A stretch of DNA of 51,108 nt from Thiovibrio sp964588325 (lineage in GTDB: Bacteria; Desulfobacterota; Desulfobulbia; Desulfobulbales; Desulfurivibrionaceae), in assembly GCA_964588325.1 (NCBI GenBank), contig CAZPOR010000015.1, positions 1 through 51,108 of the forward strand, in the 5' to 3' direction. Numbering within the stretch: position 1 is the first letter of the stretch; each line of letters begins with the position of its first letter. The notes beneath the pieces were generated by a model, which had not been told where the DNA came from, did not search any database, and saw only the letters and a program-made list of their open reading frames with translations. Both the position numbers and the translations under genes were made by a program. Shown piece by piece: positions 1-8,210 of this stretch.

Positions 1-143
1 CAAAAAGAAGGTCTCATGATAAATTGTATTGACAGATGGCCACATAAGAAAAGGCACCCTGTGTCCCTTGTCCCGCCGCAGGCGGGATGCCCTGTGCTCC
101 TCGATGCTGCCGGGGGGGTTGCAAACTCGGCTTTCGCCTCAAA
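1..143. other. non-coding left edge of window
   Basis: No gene can be supported here. The only structure seen is a perfect 7-bp stem with a 3-nt loop at 71-87 (TCCCGCC GCA GGCGGGA). The short ORFs in this stretch run through the repeat that follows and have no protein-like features. Confidence 0.5.
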
Positions 144-200
144 CAGTGCAAAGCCCTTTTTCGGCAGCCTCTCCGGTGCTCGGCGGCGTGACAATGGGGG
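144..200 (+). repeat. 57-bp inverted repeat, left copy
   Basis: This 57-bp sequence recurs in reverse complement at 51052-51108 with 55 of 57 positions identical (counted by eye). It begins CAGTGCAAAGCCC and ends CAATGGGGG. It lies directly upstream of the ABC transporter gene. It is unrelated to the GC-rich palindromic element found elsewhere in the window. Its identity is unknown; a dispersed genomic repeat at which an assembly could break is the simplest reading. Confidence 0.85.
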
Positions 201-222
201 AGAAGACAAAAAAGGATGATCC

Positions 223-1812
223 ATGCTGCTTGAGCTGAAAAATCTCTCCGCCGGTTTTTACTCGGACCGCGGCTTTGCCCCGGTGCTGGACCGTGTCTCC
301 TTGGCCATCGGCGCCGGAGAAACCGCGGCCCTGGTGGGAGAATCCGGGTCTGGCAAATCGGTGACCGCCCTTTCCATCCTGGGGTTGCTGGAAAAAGACG
401 CAGCCAGGATCGAGGGGCAGATCCTCTTCAACGGGGAAGATCTGGCCGCCTTGCCGGAAAATAGGCTGCGCCAGATTCGCGGCAACCGGATCGCCATGAT
501 CTTCCAGGAGCCCATGACCTCGCTCAATCCGGTCTACTCCATCGGCGCCCAGCTCATCGAGCCGCTGATCCTGCATCAGGGTCTTGGCAAAAAAGCGGCG
601 GCACTAAAGGCCGAAAATCTCCTGGAGCGTTGCGGAATTCCCGACGCTCCCCAACGGCTGAACAGCTTTCCCCACCAGCTCTCCGGCGGCCAGCGCCAGC
701 GGGTGATGATCGCCATGGCCCTGGCCTGCCGCCCGGATCTGTTGATCGCCGACGAGCCGACCACGGCGCTGGATGTCACCATCCAGGCGCAGATCCTGGC
801 CCTGATCAAGGAGATCCAGCAGGAACTGGGCATGGCCCTGCTCCTCATCACCCACGATCTCAACATGGTGGAAAAGATCGCAGGGCAGGTTCACATCATG
901 CACCAGGGGCGCATCGTGGAAAGCGGCCCCACTGTTGAGGTGTTTGGCAATCCCCAAGACCCCTACACCATCCACCTCCTGAGCAGCGTGCCCCACGAAG
1001 CCCCGTCTCCCAAAGACAACCCGCCCCCGCTCCTCACCGCCGCCAACCTCTCCTGCCATTTCCCGATCAAGGCCGGATTCCTGCGGCGCACGGTGAATAC
1101 CATCAAGGCGGTGGACGAGGTGAGCCTCACCATCCGCCAGGGCACCACCTTCGGGGTGGTCGGCGAATCCGGCTCAGGCAAATCCACCCTGGGCATGTGT
1201 TTGCTCAAATTGGTCAACAGCCGTGGCGCCCTGCTCTACGAGGGGCGCGATCTGCTGACTTTGTCCAACAGTCAGTGGCGCCCCCTGCGCCGCGATTTGC
1301 AGGTGGTGTTCCAGGACCCCTTCTCCTCCCTGTCGCCCAGGCTCAATGTGGGCCGGATCGTGGGCGAGGGGCTGAGCGTGCATGGCTTGGGCAATCGGGA
1401 GGAGCGGAAACAACGGGTGGCCGAGGCGCTGATCGAGGTTGGCCTCGAACCGGAGATGAGCGAGCGCTATCCCCACGAGTTTTCCGGGGGGCAAAGGCAG
1501 CGCATCGCCATTGCCAGGGCCGTGGTGCTCAAGCCGCGCTTCCTGGTGCTGGACGAACCCACCAGCGCCCTGGACATGACCATCCAGGCCCAGATCATCG
1601 AGCTTTTAAAAAACCTGCAAGCCAGGCACAACATCACCTACTTTTTCATCTCCCACGATCTGCGGGTGATCAAGGCCATGGCCGACGAGGTGGCGGTAAT
1701 GCAGAACGGCCGCATCGTCGAGTCCGGCCCTGCGGCGCAGCTCTTTGCCAACCCCTCCCACCCCTATACCCGAAAGCTTTTTTCTGCTGCCTTTGATCTG
1801 GCTCCGGTCTGA
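223..1812 (+). CDS. fused double-ATPase of a peptide/opine-type ABC importer
   Basis: This 529-residue protein carries two complete ABC ATPase domains in one chain, as in YejF and other DppD-DppF fusions that energise di/oligopeptide or microcin import. Domain 1 has Walker A GESGSGKS (about residues 39-46), signature LSGGQRQR and Walker B LLIADEP. Domain 2 has a second GESGSGKST, FSGGQRQR and LVLDEP. Each domain is followed by the short linker typical of peptide transporters (NPxxPYT, NPSHPYT). The start has a good ribosome site (AAGGATG). No permease or binding-protein gene is adjacent in the window, so its partners lie outside or elsewhere. The family call is firm; the substrate is not known. 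Confidence 0.9.
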   Translation: MLLELKNLSAGFYSDRGFAPVLDRVSLAIGAGETAALVGESGSGKSVTALSILGLLEKDAARIEGQILFNGEDLAALPENRLRQIRGNRIAMIFQEPMTSLNPVYSIGAQLIEPLILHQGLGKKAAALKAENLLERCGIPDAPQRLNSFPHQLSGGQRQRVMIAMALACRPDLLIADEPTTALDVTIQAQILALIKEIQQELGMALLLITHDLNMVEKIAGQVHIMHQGRIVESGPTVEVFGNPQDPYTIHLLSSVPHEAPSPKDNPPPLLTAANLSCHFPIKAGFLRRTVNTIKAVDEVSLTIRQGTTFGVVGESGSGKSTLGMCLLKLVNSRGALLYEGRDLLTLSNSQWRPLRRDLQVVFQDPFSSLSPRLNVGRIVGEGLSVHGLGNREERKQRVAEALIEVGLEPEMSERYPHEFSGGQRQRIAIARAVVLKPRFLVLDEPTSALDMTIQAQIIELLKNLQARHNITYFFISHDLRVIKAMADEVAVMQNGRIVESGPAAQLFANPSHPYTRKLFSAAFDLAPV

Positions 1813-1897
1813 AGAGCGATTATTCCCTCGCCGCTTGCAAACTATATCACTTAGTGTCATAGTGAAATGAAACCAATTTTTTAGAGATGCGAGTGTC

Positions 1898-2221
1898 ATG
1901 ACCAGAAAAAATACACCCAAAAACGGCATCATGGAGGCGGTGCATGAGACGGCAAATGACTTCCATCGCCTTGGCTTTATAGACAAACGAAAGATGCGTG
2001 AGTTTGACGCTCTCTGCCTCGCTCCCATTCAGGACTACACGGGCGAGAAGATTCAAGCCCTTCGCAAGCGTTATAAACTCAGCCAGGCGGTCCTTGCCTC
2101 GCTGCTGAACACCAGCCTGTCCACCATACGGCAGTGGGAAATCGGAGAAAAGCATCCAAGCGGCCCATCGCTCAAGTTGCTGGACTTGCTTGAGCGGAAA
2201 GGCTTGGATGTTTTGATATAG
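1898..2221 (+). CDS. HigA/NadS-like helix-turn-helix protein, probable lone antitoxin
   Basis: This 107-residue protein ends in a Cro/C1-type HTH (IQALRKRYKLSQAVLASLL, then STIRQWEIGEKHPSGPSLKLL). This is the pattern of NadS/HigA-type antitoxins, which bind the promoter of their toxin-antitoxin operon. Such genes normally follow a RelE/HigB-type toxin, but only 85 bp separate it from the ABC gene and no toxin ORF is present on either side. A short near-palindrome (CACTTAGTG) just upstream could be an autoregulatory site. It is either an orphan antitoxin left after toxin loss or a solo regulator. No strong Shine-Dalgarno sequence is seen. Confidence 0.7.
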   Translation: MTRKNTPKNGIMEAVHETANDFHRLGFIDKRKMREFDALCLAPIQDYTGEKIQALRKRYKLSQAVLASLLNTSLSTIRQWEIGEKHPSGPSLKLLDLLERKGLDVLI

Positions 2222-2594
2222 GATTGGAACAATCGAAGGGGTAAGGTCAGATGGATGTAAAAATCCTTCTCAAAAAATTTCTTATTCGGGAATTCCACTA
2301 CGTTGAGACATTTTTTTATTCCTGTTACGCTCCGAGAACTCTTCGAATTATCTATAGTTAGGCCTGCCGCAAGTGCTGATTGATTATAAAACCTTGCTTC
2401 CTTTCACTCATAAATCTGGTACCATTGCTCAGTGATGCGCCGGATGCAATGCCTCACCGGAACTTCGAAGCAGCAACTTGTAATGGTATATTTTCCGCAG
2501 GAACGGTCTTCCCGGTTATCTATTTCGCGAATCTGCCGAAATGACTCAAGGAGAGAGAACGCACCCGGGTGGAATTCGGCAAGGAGGCCGTGAG
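2222..2594. other. intergenic region upstream of hydrogenase
   Basis: This 373-bp gap is more AT-rich than its neighbours. I see no convincing ORF on either strand, no clear terminator and no sigma-54 GG-N10-GC motif. It must hold the promoter of the hydrogenase/sensor operon unless that is read through from further upstream. An in-frame ATG at 2541 precedes the chosen hydrogenase start but has no ribosome site. Confidence 0.5.
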
Positions 2595-4145
2595 ATGACC
2601 GCAACCAGAATAACCGTTGATCCCCTGACCAGGGTGGAAGGGCATCTCAAGTTCGAGACCCGGATCGAGAACGGGGTGGTTGCCTCGGCCCGAACTTCTG
2701 GCATGCTCTTTCGCGGCATTGAAAAAGCGCTCATCGGTTATGATCCCCGCACCGCCTTGCAGTTGACCCAGCGAGTCTGCGGGGTCTGCCCGTATGCCCA
2801 CGCGGAAGCGGCGGCCCTGGCCCTGGAAAACGCCATGGGTATTCGCCCCAATGCCAACGGGCAACTGCTCCGCAACCTCATTGTCGGCGCGTATCAGGTG
2901 CAGGATTGCCTGTTTCATTTTTACCAGTTGAGCGCTCTCGATTTCATCGACGTCAGCGCGGTGCTGGAGTATCGGGGCGCGGACCCCGGCTTGACCGCGA
3001 TGCGCGATTGGGTGCGTGCCGAAACCCGCTCCCAGCGGATCTTTCCCGCCGCTCCCTTTCTCCCCCGGTATAAGGGTGATTTCCTCAAGGACAGGGAAGC
3101 CAACCTTTCGGCGGTGCACAATTATCTGGAATCCTTTGCCGTCATGGCCTCCCTGCACAAGATGGTGGCCCTGTTCGGCGGCAAATCCCCCCACCCCGTG
3201 GCCATCGAAGCCGGCGGGGTCACGACCCGGCCGACCATCAACAATCTTGCCCAATACCGCACCCTGCTCAATCAGGTGGAGCGGTTTGTCCATTCCTGTT
3301 ACCGGGAAGACATCCTGGCGGTGGGTAAGGCGTTTCCGGACTATTTCAAAGAAGGGCGCGGTTACGGCAATTTTCTTTCGTTTCCCTATTTCCCCGACTC
3401 TGCCGGCAAAAATCATTTGTTTGCCGGAGGCGCGACCATCGGGGGCAGACACACAGCTCTCGACCTCAACGCGATCACCGAGGATCACACCTACAGCTAC
3501 TACAAAAACAAGTCCGGTGCAGTCAAGCCTCTGGGGGCGAATCGGCTGGAGCCCCTCAACTGGCAAGAGTTTCAGCGCGAGGAACAGCGAGCGGACGGAA
3601 AATACAGTTGGAGCCGCGCCCCCCGCTATGGGGGCAAGGTCATGGAAACCGGGGCTGCGGCCCGGGTGGTGAACACCTATCACTCCAAACGCAATCCGGC
3701 CCTAAACCGTTTGGTGGACCAACTCAACCGGGATCTCGGCATCACCCTGAAAGACTACAATTCGGTGCTGGGCCGCCATTTGAGCCGGTATATCACGGTC
3801 TCGTTGTTGCTCAAGCGGCTCAAGGAGCAGGTGGAGCAGGTCCAGCCAGGGGTTCTCGGTTTCAGCGAAAAGGAGATGCCCCGCAACGTAAAGGGGATCG
3901 GGATCACCGAGGCTTCGCGCGGCGCCCTCGGCCATTGGGTGGAGATCGACAGTAAGGGGTGGATCAAGAATTATGAAATGGTGATGCCCACCACCTGGAA
4001 CATGGGCCCGCGGGACGCCACCGGGCAGCCGGGGGCGGTGGAGCAGATGCTGATCGGCACCCGGATCGCTGATCCGGCCAATCCCCTGGAATTGGCCCGC
4101 ATCGTCCGCTCCGCCGATCCTTGCATTGCGTGCTCGGTGCATTAA
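2595..4145 (+). CDS. NiFe hydrogenase large subunit without C-terminal maturation peptide
   Basis: This is the catalytic subunit of a NiFe hydrogenase (H2 = 2H+ + 2e-). The N-terminal ligand motif is RVCGVCPYAH (C62, C65, H69) and the C-terminal motif is DPCIACSVH (C510, C513, H516), so all four Ni-binding cysteines are present and none is selenocysteine. The protein stops exactly at His516. Catalytic hydrogenases usually carry about 15 further residues that a HycI/HyaD-type protease removes after nickel insertion. Absence of that tail is known for sensory (HupV/HoxC) and some other classes. The start at 2595 is chosen for its AAGGAGG site; a 2541 start would add 18 non-conserved residues. 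The gene precedes the small-subunit gene, the reverse of the usual order in uptake hydrogenases. Confidence 0.95.
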   Translation: MTATRITVDPLTRVEGHLKFETRIENGVVASARTSGMLFRGIEKALIGYDPRTALQLTQRVCGVCPYAHAEAAALALENAMGIRPNANGQLLRNLIVGAYQVQDCLFHFYQLSALDFIDVSAVLEYRGADPGLTAMRDWVRAETRSQRIFPAAPFLPRYKGDFLKDREANLSAVHNYLESFAVMASLHKMVALFGGKSPHPVAIEAGGVTTRPTINNLAQYRTLLNQVERFVHSCYREDILAVGKAFPDYFKEGRGYGNFLSFPYFPDSAGKNHLFAGGATIGGRHTALDLNAITEDHTYSYYKNKSGAVKPLGANRLEPLNWQEFQREEQRADGKYSWSRAPRYGGKVMETGAAARVVNTYHSKRNPALNRLVDQLNRDLGITLKDYNSVLGRHLSRYITVSLLLKRLKEQVEQVQPGVLGFSEKEMPRNVKGIGITEASRGALGHWVEIDSKGWIKNYEMVMPTTWNMGPRDATGQPGAVEQMLIGTRIADPANPLELARIVRSADPCIACSVH

Positions 4146-4185
4146 ACAGTGGTGAGGGGGAAGGTGCACGGGGTGATGCTGTTGG

Positions 4186-4262
4186 CGAGTTCACCCACAC
4201 CCCCCAGATAAGCGAGGCGAAGCCGAGACTTCGACCCCCTCCCGTCAAGGGCGGGGGAGTTA
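4186..4262 (-). repeat. partial GC-rich palindromic element between hydrogenase genes
   Basis: The sequence TTCACCCACACCCCCCAG followed by a divergent insert and CCCCCTCCCGTCAAGG resembles one half of the BIME-like element described at 23536, 26436 and 28604, in the opposite orientation. It lies in the 151-bp gap between the large and small hydrogenase subunit genes, so it is probably transcribed and could form an mRNA hairpin between the two cistrons. Confidence 0.6.
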
Positions 4263-4296
4263 TTGCAAAACTCTACGCCGGTACTGCTGACTGAAA

Positions 4297-5250
4297 ATGA
4301 CAATAACTTTGGATCGACGAAAATTTCTGCAAAGAATCTATCAGGTGGTGCTCGCGGCCGGGGCTGCGCCGCTGCTCTCCTTCGACGAGTTGCTGGCCGC
4401 CGAGGCCAACCCCGCCTCCGTCGGCTGGTCCCGGCCCGATCTGGTCTGGCTGCAGGGGGCTTCCTGTTCCGGCTGCTCCACCTCGTTTCTCACTGTCGAG
4501 CAGATCACCATCCTGGACTTTCTCACCTATTTCAGCCGGGTGCTGTACCATCCCAATCTCTCTTCCGCCACCGGGGCCCAAGTGCCGCAGATCCTCAACA
4601 AGCTGGCCGCTGCCAACAAGCCCTACATCCTGGTCATGGAGGGCGCCATCCCCGTGGCTATGCCGCACGCCTGCATGCTGGTCCATAAGCCCATCGGCGA
4701 ATGGGTAAGTATGCTGGCGGCGAAAGCCTCCGCCTGTATTGCCGTCGGCACCTGTGCCGCCTCGGGCGGGGTGGCGAAAATGGCCGGCACCCTCACCGGC
4801 GCCGCATCCTTGGATGATTTTCTCAAGCAGCGGGGGATCAAGACCCCGACGGTCAACCTGCCCGCCTGCCCCATGCACCCCGAACACCTGGTCTACACCC
4901 TGCTCCACCTCATCAAGGGCAAAAGCCTGCCGGAGCTGGACGATGCGCGGCGGCCGCGGCAGTTCTTCACCCATTCAGTCCATGAGCGCTGTCCCCGCTA
5001 CCCCGCCTTTCAGGCCCGGGATTTCGCCCTTCGCATCGGCGAGGAAGGGTGCCTGCTGGAGTTGGGCTGCCAGGGGCCGGTGACCTACAACGATTGCGTC
5101 GCCATCGGTTACAACGGCAACACCAACAACTGCGTCCGGGCCGGGCATCCCTGCATCGGCTGCGCCGGCGAGCTGTTCCCCCGTGCCCGGCTCTATCACA
5201 CCCACGATGATCCCGCGCCTGCGCCAGGGGTCATTGTGAAAAAATCATAG
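4297..5250 (+). CDS. NiFe hydrogenase small subunit, Tat-exported, no membrane anchor
   Basis: This 317-residue iron-sulfur electron-transfer subunit has a twin-arginine signal at the N-terminus (DRRKFLQ, R7-R8, then a hydrophobic stretch to about residue 35), so the folded heterodimer should be exported to the periplasm. Cluster ligands include GASCSGC (C57, C60), GTCAASGG, PACPMHPEH, the distal HERCPRYP region, GCQGPVTYNDC and a final CVRAGHPCIGC. The C-terminus ends shortly after the last cluster (PGVIVKKS) without the hydrophobic helix that anchors group 1 small subunits to cytochrome b. The next gene starts 2 bp after its stop and encodes a heme-containing membrane kinase rather than a cytochrome b. 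Confidence 0.95.
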   Translation: MTITLDRRKFLQRIYQVVLAAGAAPLLSFDELLAAEANPASVGWSRPDLVWLQGASCSGCSTSFLTVEQITILDFLTYFSRVLYHPNLSSATGAQVPQILNKLAAANKPYILVMEGAIPVAMPHACMLVHKPIGEWVSMLAAKASACIAVGTCAASGGVAKMAGTLTGAASLDDFLKQRGIKTPTVNLPACPMHPEHLVYTLLHLIKGKSLPELDDARRPRQFFTHSVHERCPRYPAFQARDFALRIGEEGCLLELGCQGPVTYNDCVAIGYNGNTNNCVRAGHPCIGCAGELFPRARLYHTHDDPAPAPGVIVKKS

Positions 5251-5251
5251 G

Positions 5252-7564
5252 ATGAGGCCGGAGATGGAAAAACCGAAACCGGGCAACCGGGAGCCCAACC
5301 CAGACCGGGTGGTGCCGCGCTTTCTCCTGATCGCCTTTTCCTGTCTGTTGCTGATCTCGGTGGTGGCTGGAGTCATCTTCTATTACTACCAGAAGCAGAT
5401 GATGAACCGCACCATCCGCGAGCAGGGCCGAGGCATCCTCTCCAGCTATGTCTCCCAGACCCGCGATTCCATCGAAAAGGGCCAGCGCAAAACCTTTCAA
5501 TTGGTGATGGACAATATCGCCCAGTTGGAAGGGGTAACCGCCACCACCCTCTATCCCCGCGAGGGGTTGATGAACTACCGGTCCGGCACGGTGACGGTGG
5601 GGCTGCCCTTTGTCCATAGTCAGCCAGCCGGGTTTGTCAGCACCAACCTCGTCCTGTATGAAAAAACCCGGGGGATGTTCCTGCGCAAGGACTGGCACTT
5701 GGCCGGCCGTTTCGATTCCGCTGCCGGCCAGATCCACCTGGCGAAGGTCCAGGGCAAAGATTGCGCCGAATGTCATTACGTTTTGGATAAAAATCTCCGC
5801 TTTAACAATCAAAACCGGGCCGAGGTGCTCGACGCCAGCGAGGCCCATTTTTACGAGCGCATCCCGGTGGAGGATAAGTGCACGGTCTGCCATACCTATT
5901 GGCAGACCGGGGAGACCGCCGGGGTGCTGGGGGTGACCATCGCCAAAGCCGCCTTCCTGCAGCAGACCACGGACAGCACCCGGCAGCTCATCTACATCCT
6001 GCTGGCGAATGCCACGGTGGTGCTGCTGGTCACCTATCTCATCGCCACCATGTACCGGCGCATTCTCATCACCCGCCGCCAGTTGGCCGACAAGAGCGAC
6101 CGCTTGGCCGGGCTGCTCAACAACTCGGGCCAGGGCTTTCTTTCCTTTGGCCCGGATCTGGCGGTGGAACCGGAATACAGCCGGGAATGCGTGACCTTTT
6201 TCAACCGGGAGGTGGCCGGTGAATCCGTGGCTGCCCTGCTCTTTCCCGAGGATAAGGAGGAGCGGGACCGTTTCGGCGCCAATATCGAGCGGATCGTGCA
6301 GACCGCCGACGAATTTCAGCGCGACATCCTGCTCTCGCTGATGCCCAAGGAGCTGTTTCTTAACGACCGTTACCTGGATATCGCCTACCGCCTGCTGGGC
6401 GCGGAGCGGCTGATGCTGATCATCACCGATATCACCGAGCAGCGCCGCCTTGAGGCCCGGGTGGCGGAGGAGCAGACCCGCCTGCGCTTCATCGTGGCCG
6501 CGGCCACCGAATCGGCCGAGCTGTTCGAGGTGCTTGACGATTATCGCAACTTTACGGAAAACACCCTGCCCCGGCTGCTGGCCGCCCCGGACGAGGAACT
6601 GGCCGCAGGGCTTGCCGAGATTTATCGCCAGGTGCATACCTTCAAGGGGCTTTTCGGCCAACTGGAGTTCTTTCACCTGCCGCGCTGTCTCCATCAATAC
6701 GAATCCGCCCTCAACCGGCTGCGCCGCGACCTGGTCAAGCAGCAGCCGGACCGGGGGGTGCTGGAGAAAGAGCAGGCTCTGGCCGATCAAGCCCTGGCCC
6801 AGGAACTGGCCGTGCTCCGGGAAACCCTGGGCGACGCCTTCTTTGCCCGGCGGGGCCATCTCTCCCTGACCCCTGATCAGACCGAGATGCTGGAGCGTCT
6901 GGCCGACCGGCTCTTGCAAGGAGGACCGGGCCTGGATTCCGAAGAGACCCGGGAGATGCTGCGCCGCATCAAGCGCTTGCGCTATGTCTCCTTGAGCGAG
7001 CTGCTGTCCGGGCACGCCAAGGCAGCGGTGCGGCTGGCCGAGCGGCTGGAAAAGGAACTGGCTCCGGTGGAGGTGGAGGACAATGGGGTCCGGGTCGCCT
7101 CGGAGATTTACGGCCCCTTTACCAAGTCGCTGATCCATCTCTTCCGCAACGCCGTGGATCACGGCCTCGAAGGTCCGGAAGAGCGACTGGAGCAGGGCAA
7201 GGAGGAAGAAGGCCACCTCCGCTGCCGTACCTTCATGGAGGATGAGCAAATCATCGTCGAGATCGACGACGACGGCCGCGGCCTTGATCTTGAGGCGCTC
7301 CGGTGCAAGGGGGTGGCCGCGGGCCTTTTCACCCCGGAACAGGGTGCTGCTTTGGATGAGGCGGCGCTGCGGCTGCTGATTTTTGAAGACGAATTCTCCA
7401 CCAAGGAGGAAGTAAGCGAGCTGTCCGGCCGCGGCGTAGGGTTGGCAGCGGTCCGCATGGAAACGGAAAGGCTGGGCGGCAGGATTGAGGTGGATTCGAC
7501 CCTCGGTCAGGGGACCAGGTTCAGATTCATCCTGCCGTATCTTGAATCATTGAAGGACTCGTAA
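5252..7564 (+). CDS. membrane CheA-like histidine kinase with periplasmic di-heme c domain
   Basis: This 770-residue sensor kinase has, in order: a transmembrane helix at about 23-46; a periplasmic domain at about 47-245 with two c-type heme sites, CAECH (171-175) and CTVCH (210-214); a second helix at about 246-267; a PAS-like region at about 282-398 ending in the typical ITDITEQRRLE; an HPt domain with phospho-acceptor H462 in VHTFKG; and a CheA-type ATPase with N-box HLFRNAVDHG (N633), DDDGRG (672-677) and GRGVGL (726-731). There is no CheW-like domain and no standard HisKA domain. It directly follows the periplasmic hydrogenase genes, so its hemes could receive electrons from the hydrogenase; that coupling is inference. 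An ATG at 5264 is an equally plausible start. Confidence 0.9.
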   Translation: MRPEMEKPKPGNREPNPDRVVPRFLLIAFSCLLLISVVAGVIFYYYQKQMMNRTIREQGRGILSSYVSQTRDSIEKGQRKTFQLVMDNIAQLEGVTATTLYPREGLMNYRSGTVTVGLPFVHSQPAGFVSTNLVLYEKTRGMFLRKDWHLAGRFDSAAGQIHLAKVQGKDCAECHYVLDKNLRFNNQNRAEVLDASEAHFYERIPVEDKCTVCHTYWQTGETAGVLGVTIAKAAFLQQTTDSTRQLIYILLANATVVLLVTYLIATMYRRILITRRQLADKSDRLAGLLNNSGQGFLSFGPDLAVEPEYSRECVTFFNREVAGESVAALLFPEDKEERDRFGANIERIVQTADEFQRDILLSLMPKELFLNDRYLDIAYRLLGAERLMLIITDITEQRRLEARVAEEQTRLRFIVAAATESAELFEVLDDYRNFTENTLPRLLAAPDEELAAGLAEIYRQVHTFKGLFGQLEFFHLPRCLHQYESALNRLRRDLVKQQPDRGVLEKEQALADQALAQELAVLRETLGDAFFARRGHLSLTPDQTEMLERLADRLLQGGPGLDSEETREMLRRIKRLRYVSLSELLSGHAKAAVRLAERLEKELAPVEVEDNGVRVASEIYGPFTKSLIHLFRNAVDHGLEGPEERLEQGKEEEGHLRCRTFMEDEQIIVEIDDDGRGLDLEALRCKGVAAGLFTPEQGAALDEAALRLLIFEDEFSTKEEVSELSGRGVGLAAVRMETERLGGRIEVDSTLGQGTRFRFILPYLESLKDS

Positions 7565-7679
7565 ACAGGGAAAAAGGCCTCAGGTCCGTAACACGCGCGT
7601 AGCGGCACTGCGGAAACGGTTACCATTAGGGGACAACCGGAAATTTTATCGATCACCATACGGCCAGGGAGAAAAAGCA

Positions 7680-8210
7680 ATGAACACAGCCCAAGATGAC
7701 AGACACAGCCGGTTGGTCCAGGCCATCGGAGACCGGACCGTGGGCTATCTGAGAAATGAGCTGAAGATTCCGGTGCGGATAACCACGGTGCACATGCGGG
7801 ATGTCAAGCGCATGCAATTGCTGCATCTGACCTCGATCCTGTCGGTGGAGGCGGACATCCGCATGCTCATCGCCTTCAGTTTCGACCGGGAGCTGACGGA
7901 GCGGGTTTTTATTGCCAGCACCGAAGGGTTGGAGATCGCGGACGACGAACAGGAAATGATGCGGGAGGAAACCGTGGCCGAGCTGATCAACATTATCGTC
8001 GGCAACGCCATGGGTGATTTGGCCTCCGCAGGCACGATCATTCCCATCTCCCCGCCCATTATCATCAGCGAAGCCAAGAACATTACCCGCAACAAGGGGG
8101 CGACCTTCTACACCTTGGATATCGTTACCGACAGCGGCATGTTGAGCATTCATTTCATCGGCCCCAAGGAACTTTTTGATCTGAGCCTCAATTATGTGGA
8201 GAAACTATAA
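7680..8210 (+). CDS. CheX/CheC-like phosphatase
   Basis: This 176-residue protein fits the CheX/CheC fold that dephosphorylates CheY-type regulators. The key motif is E101-L-I-N104 followed by IIVGN, matching the E-x-x-N catalytic pair and the GN turn of CheX. It has a ribosome site (GGGAGAAAA) and lies 115 bp after the kinase gene. Its stop codon overlaps the start of the CheY-like gene by one base (TAATG), indicating translational coupling. It probably resets the signal from the upstream kinase. No flagellar or chemotaxis receptor genes lie in the window, so this appears to be a dedicated signalling module. Confidence 0.8.
   Translation: MNTAQDDRHSRLVQAIGDRTVGYLRNELKIPVRITTVHMRDVKRMQLLHLTSILSVEADIRMLIAFSFDRELTERVFIASTEGLEIADDEQEMMREETVAELINIIVGNAMGDLASAGTIIPISPPIIISEAKNITRNKGATFYTLDIVTDSGMLSIHFIGPKELFDLSLNYVEKL

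Noticed and set aside
2404..2604. Minus-strand ORF in the gap before the hydrogenase genes
   Set aside because: It overlaps the hydrogenase start and has no ribosome site or domain.
2520..3683. 387-codon open frame antisense to the hydrogenase large subunit
   Set aside because: The plus strand encodes a full hydrogenase; the antisense frame has no recognisable features.
2595..5250. NiFeSe hydrogenase
   Set aside because: All ligand positions are cysteine codons and no in-frame TGA occurs in the large subunit.
5231..7249. 672-codon open frame antisense to the kinase gene
   Set aside because: It is a GC-driven shadow of the kinase; the plus-strand product has clear domains and the antisense translation has none.
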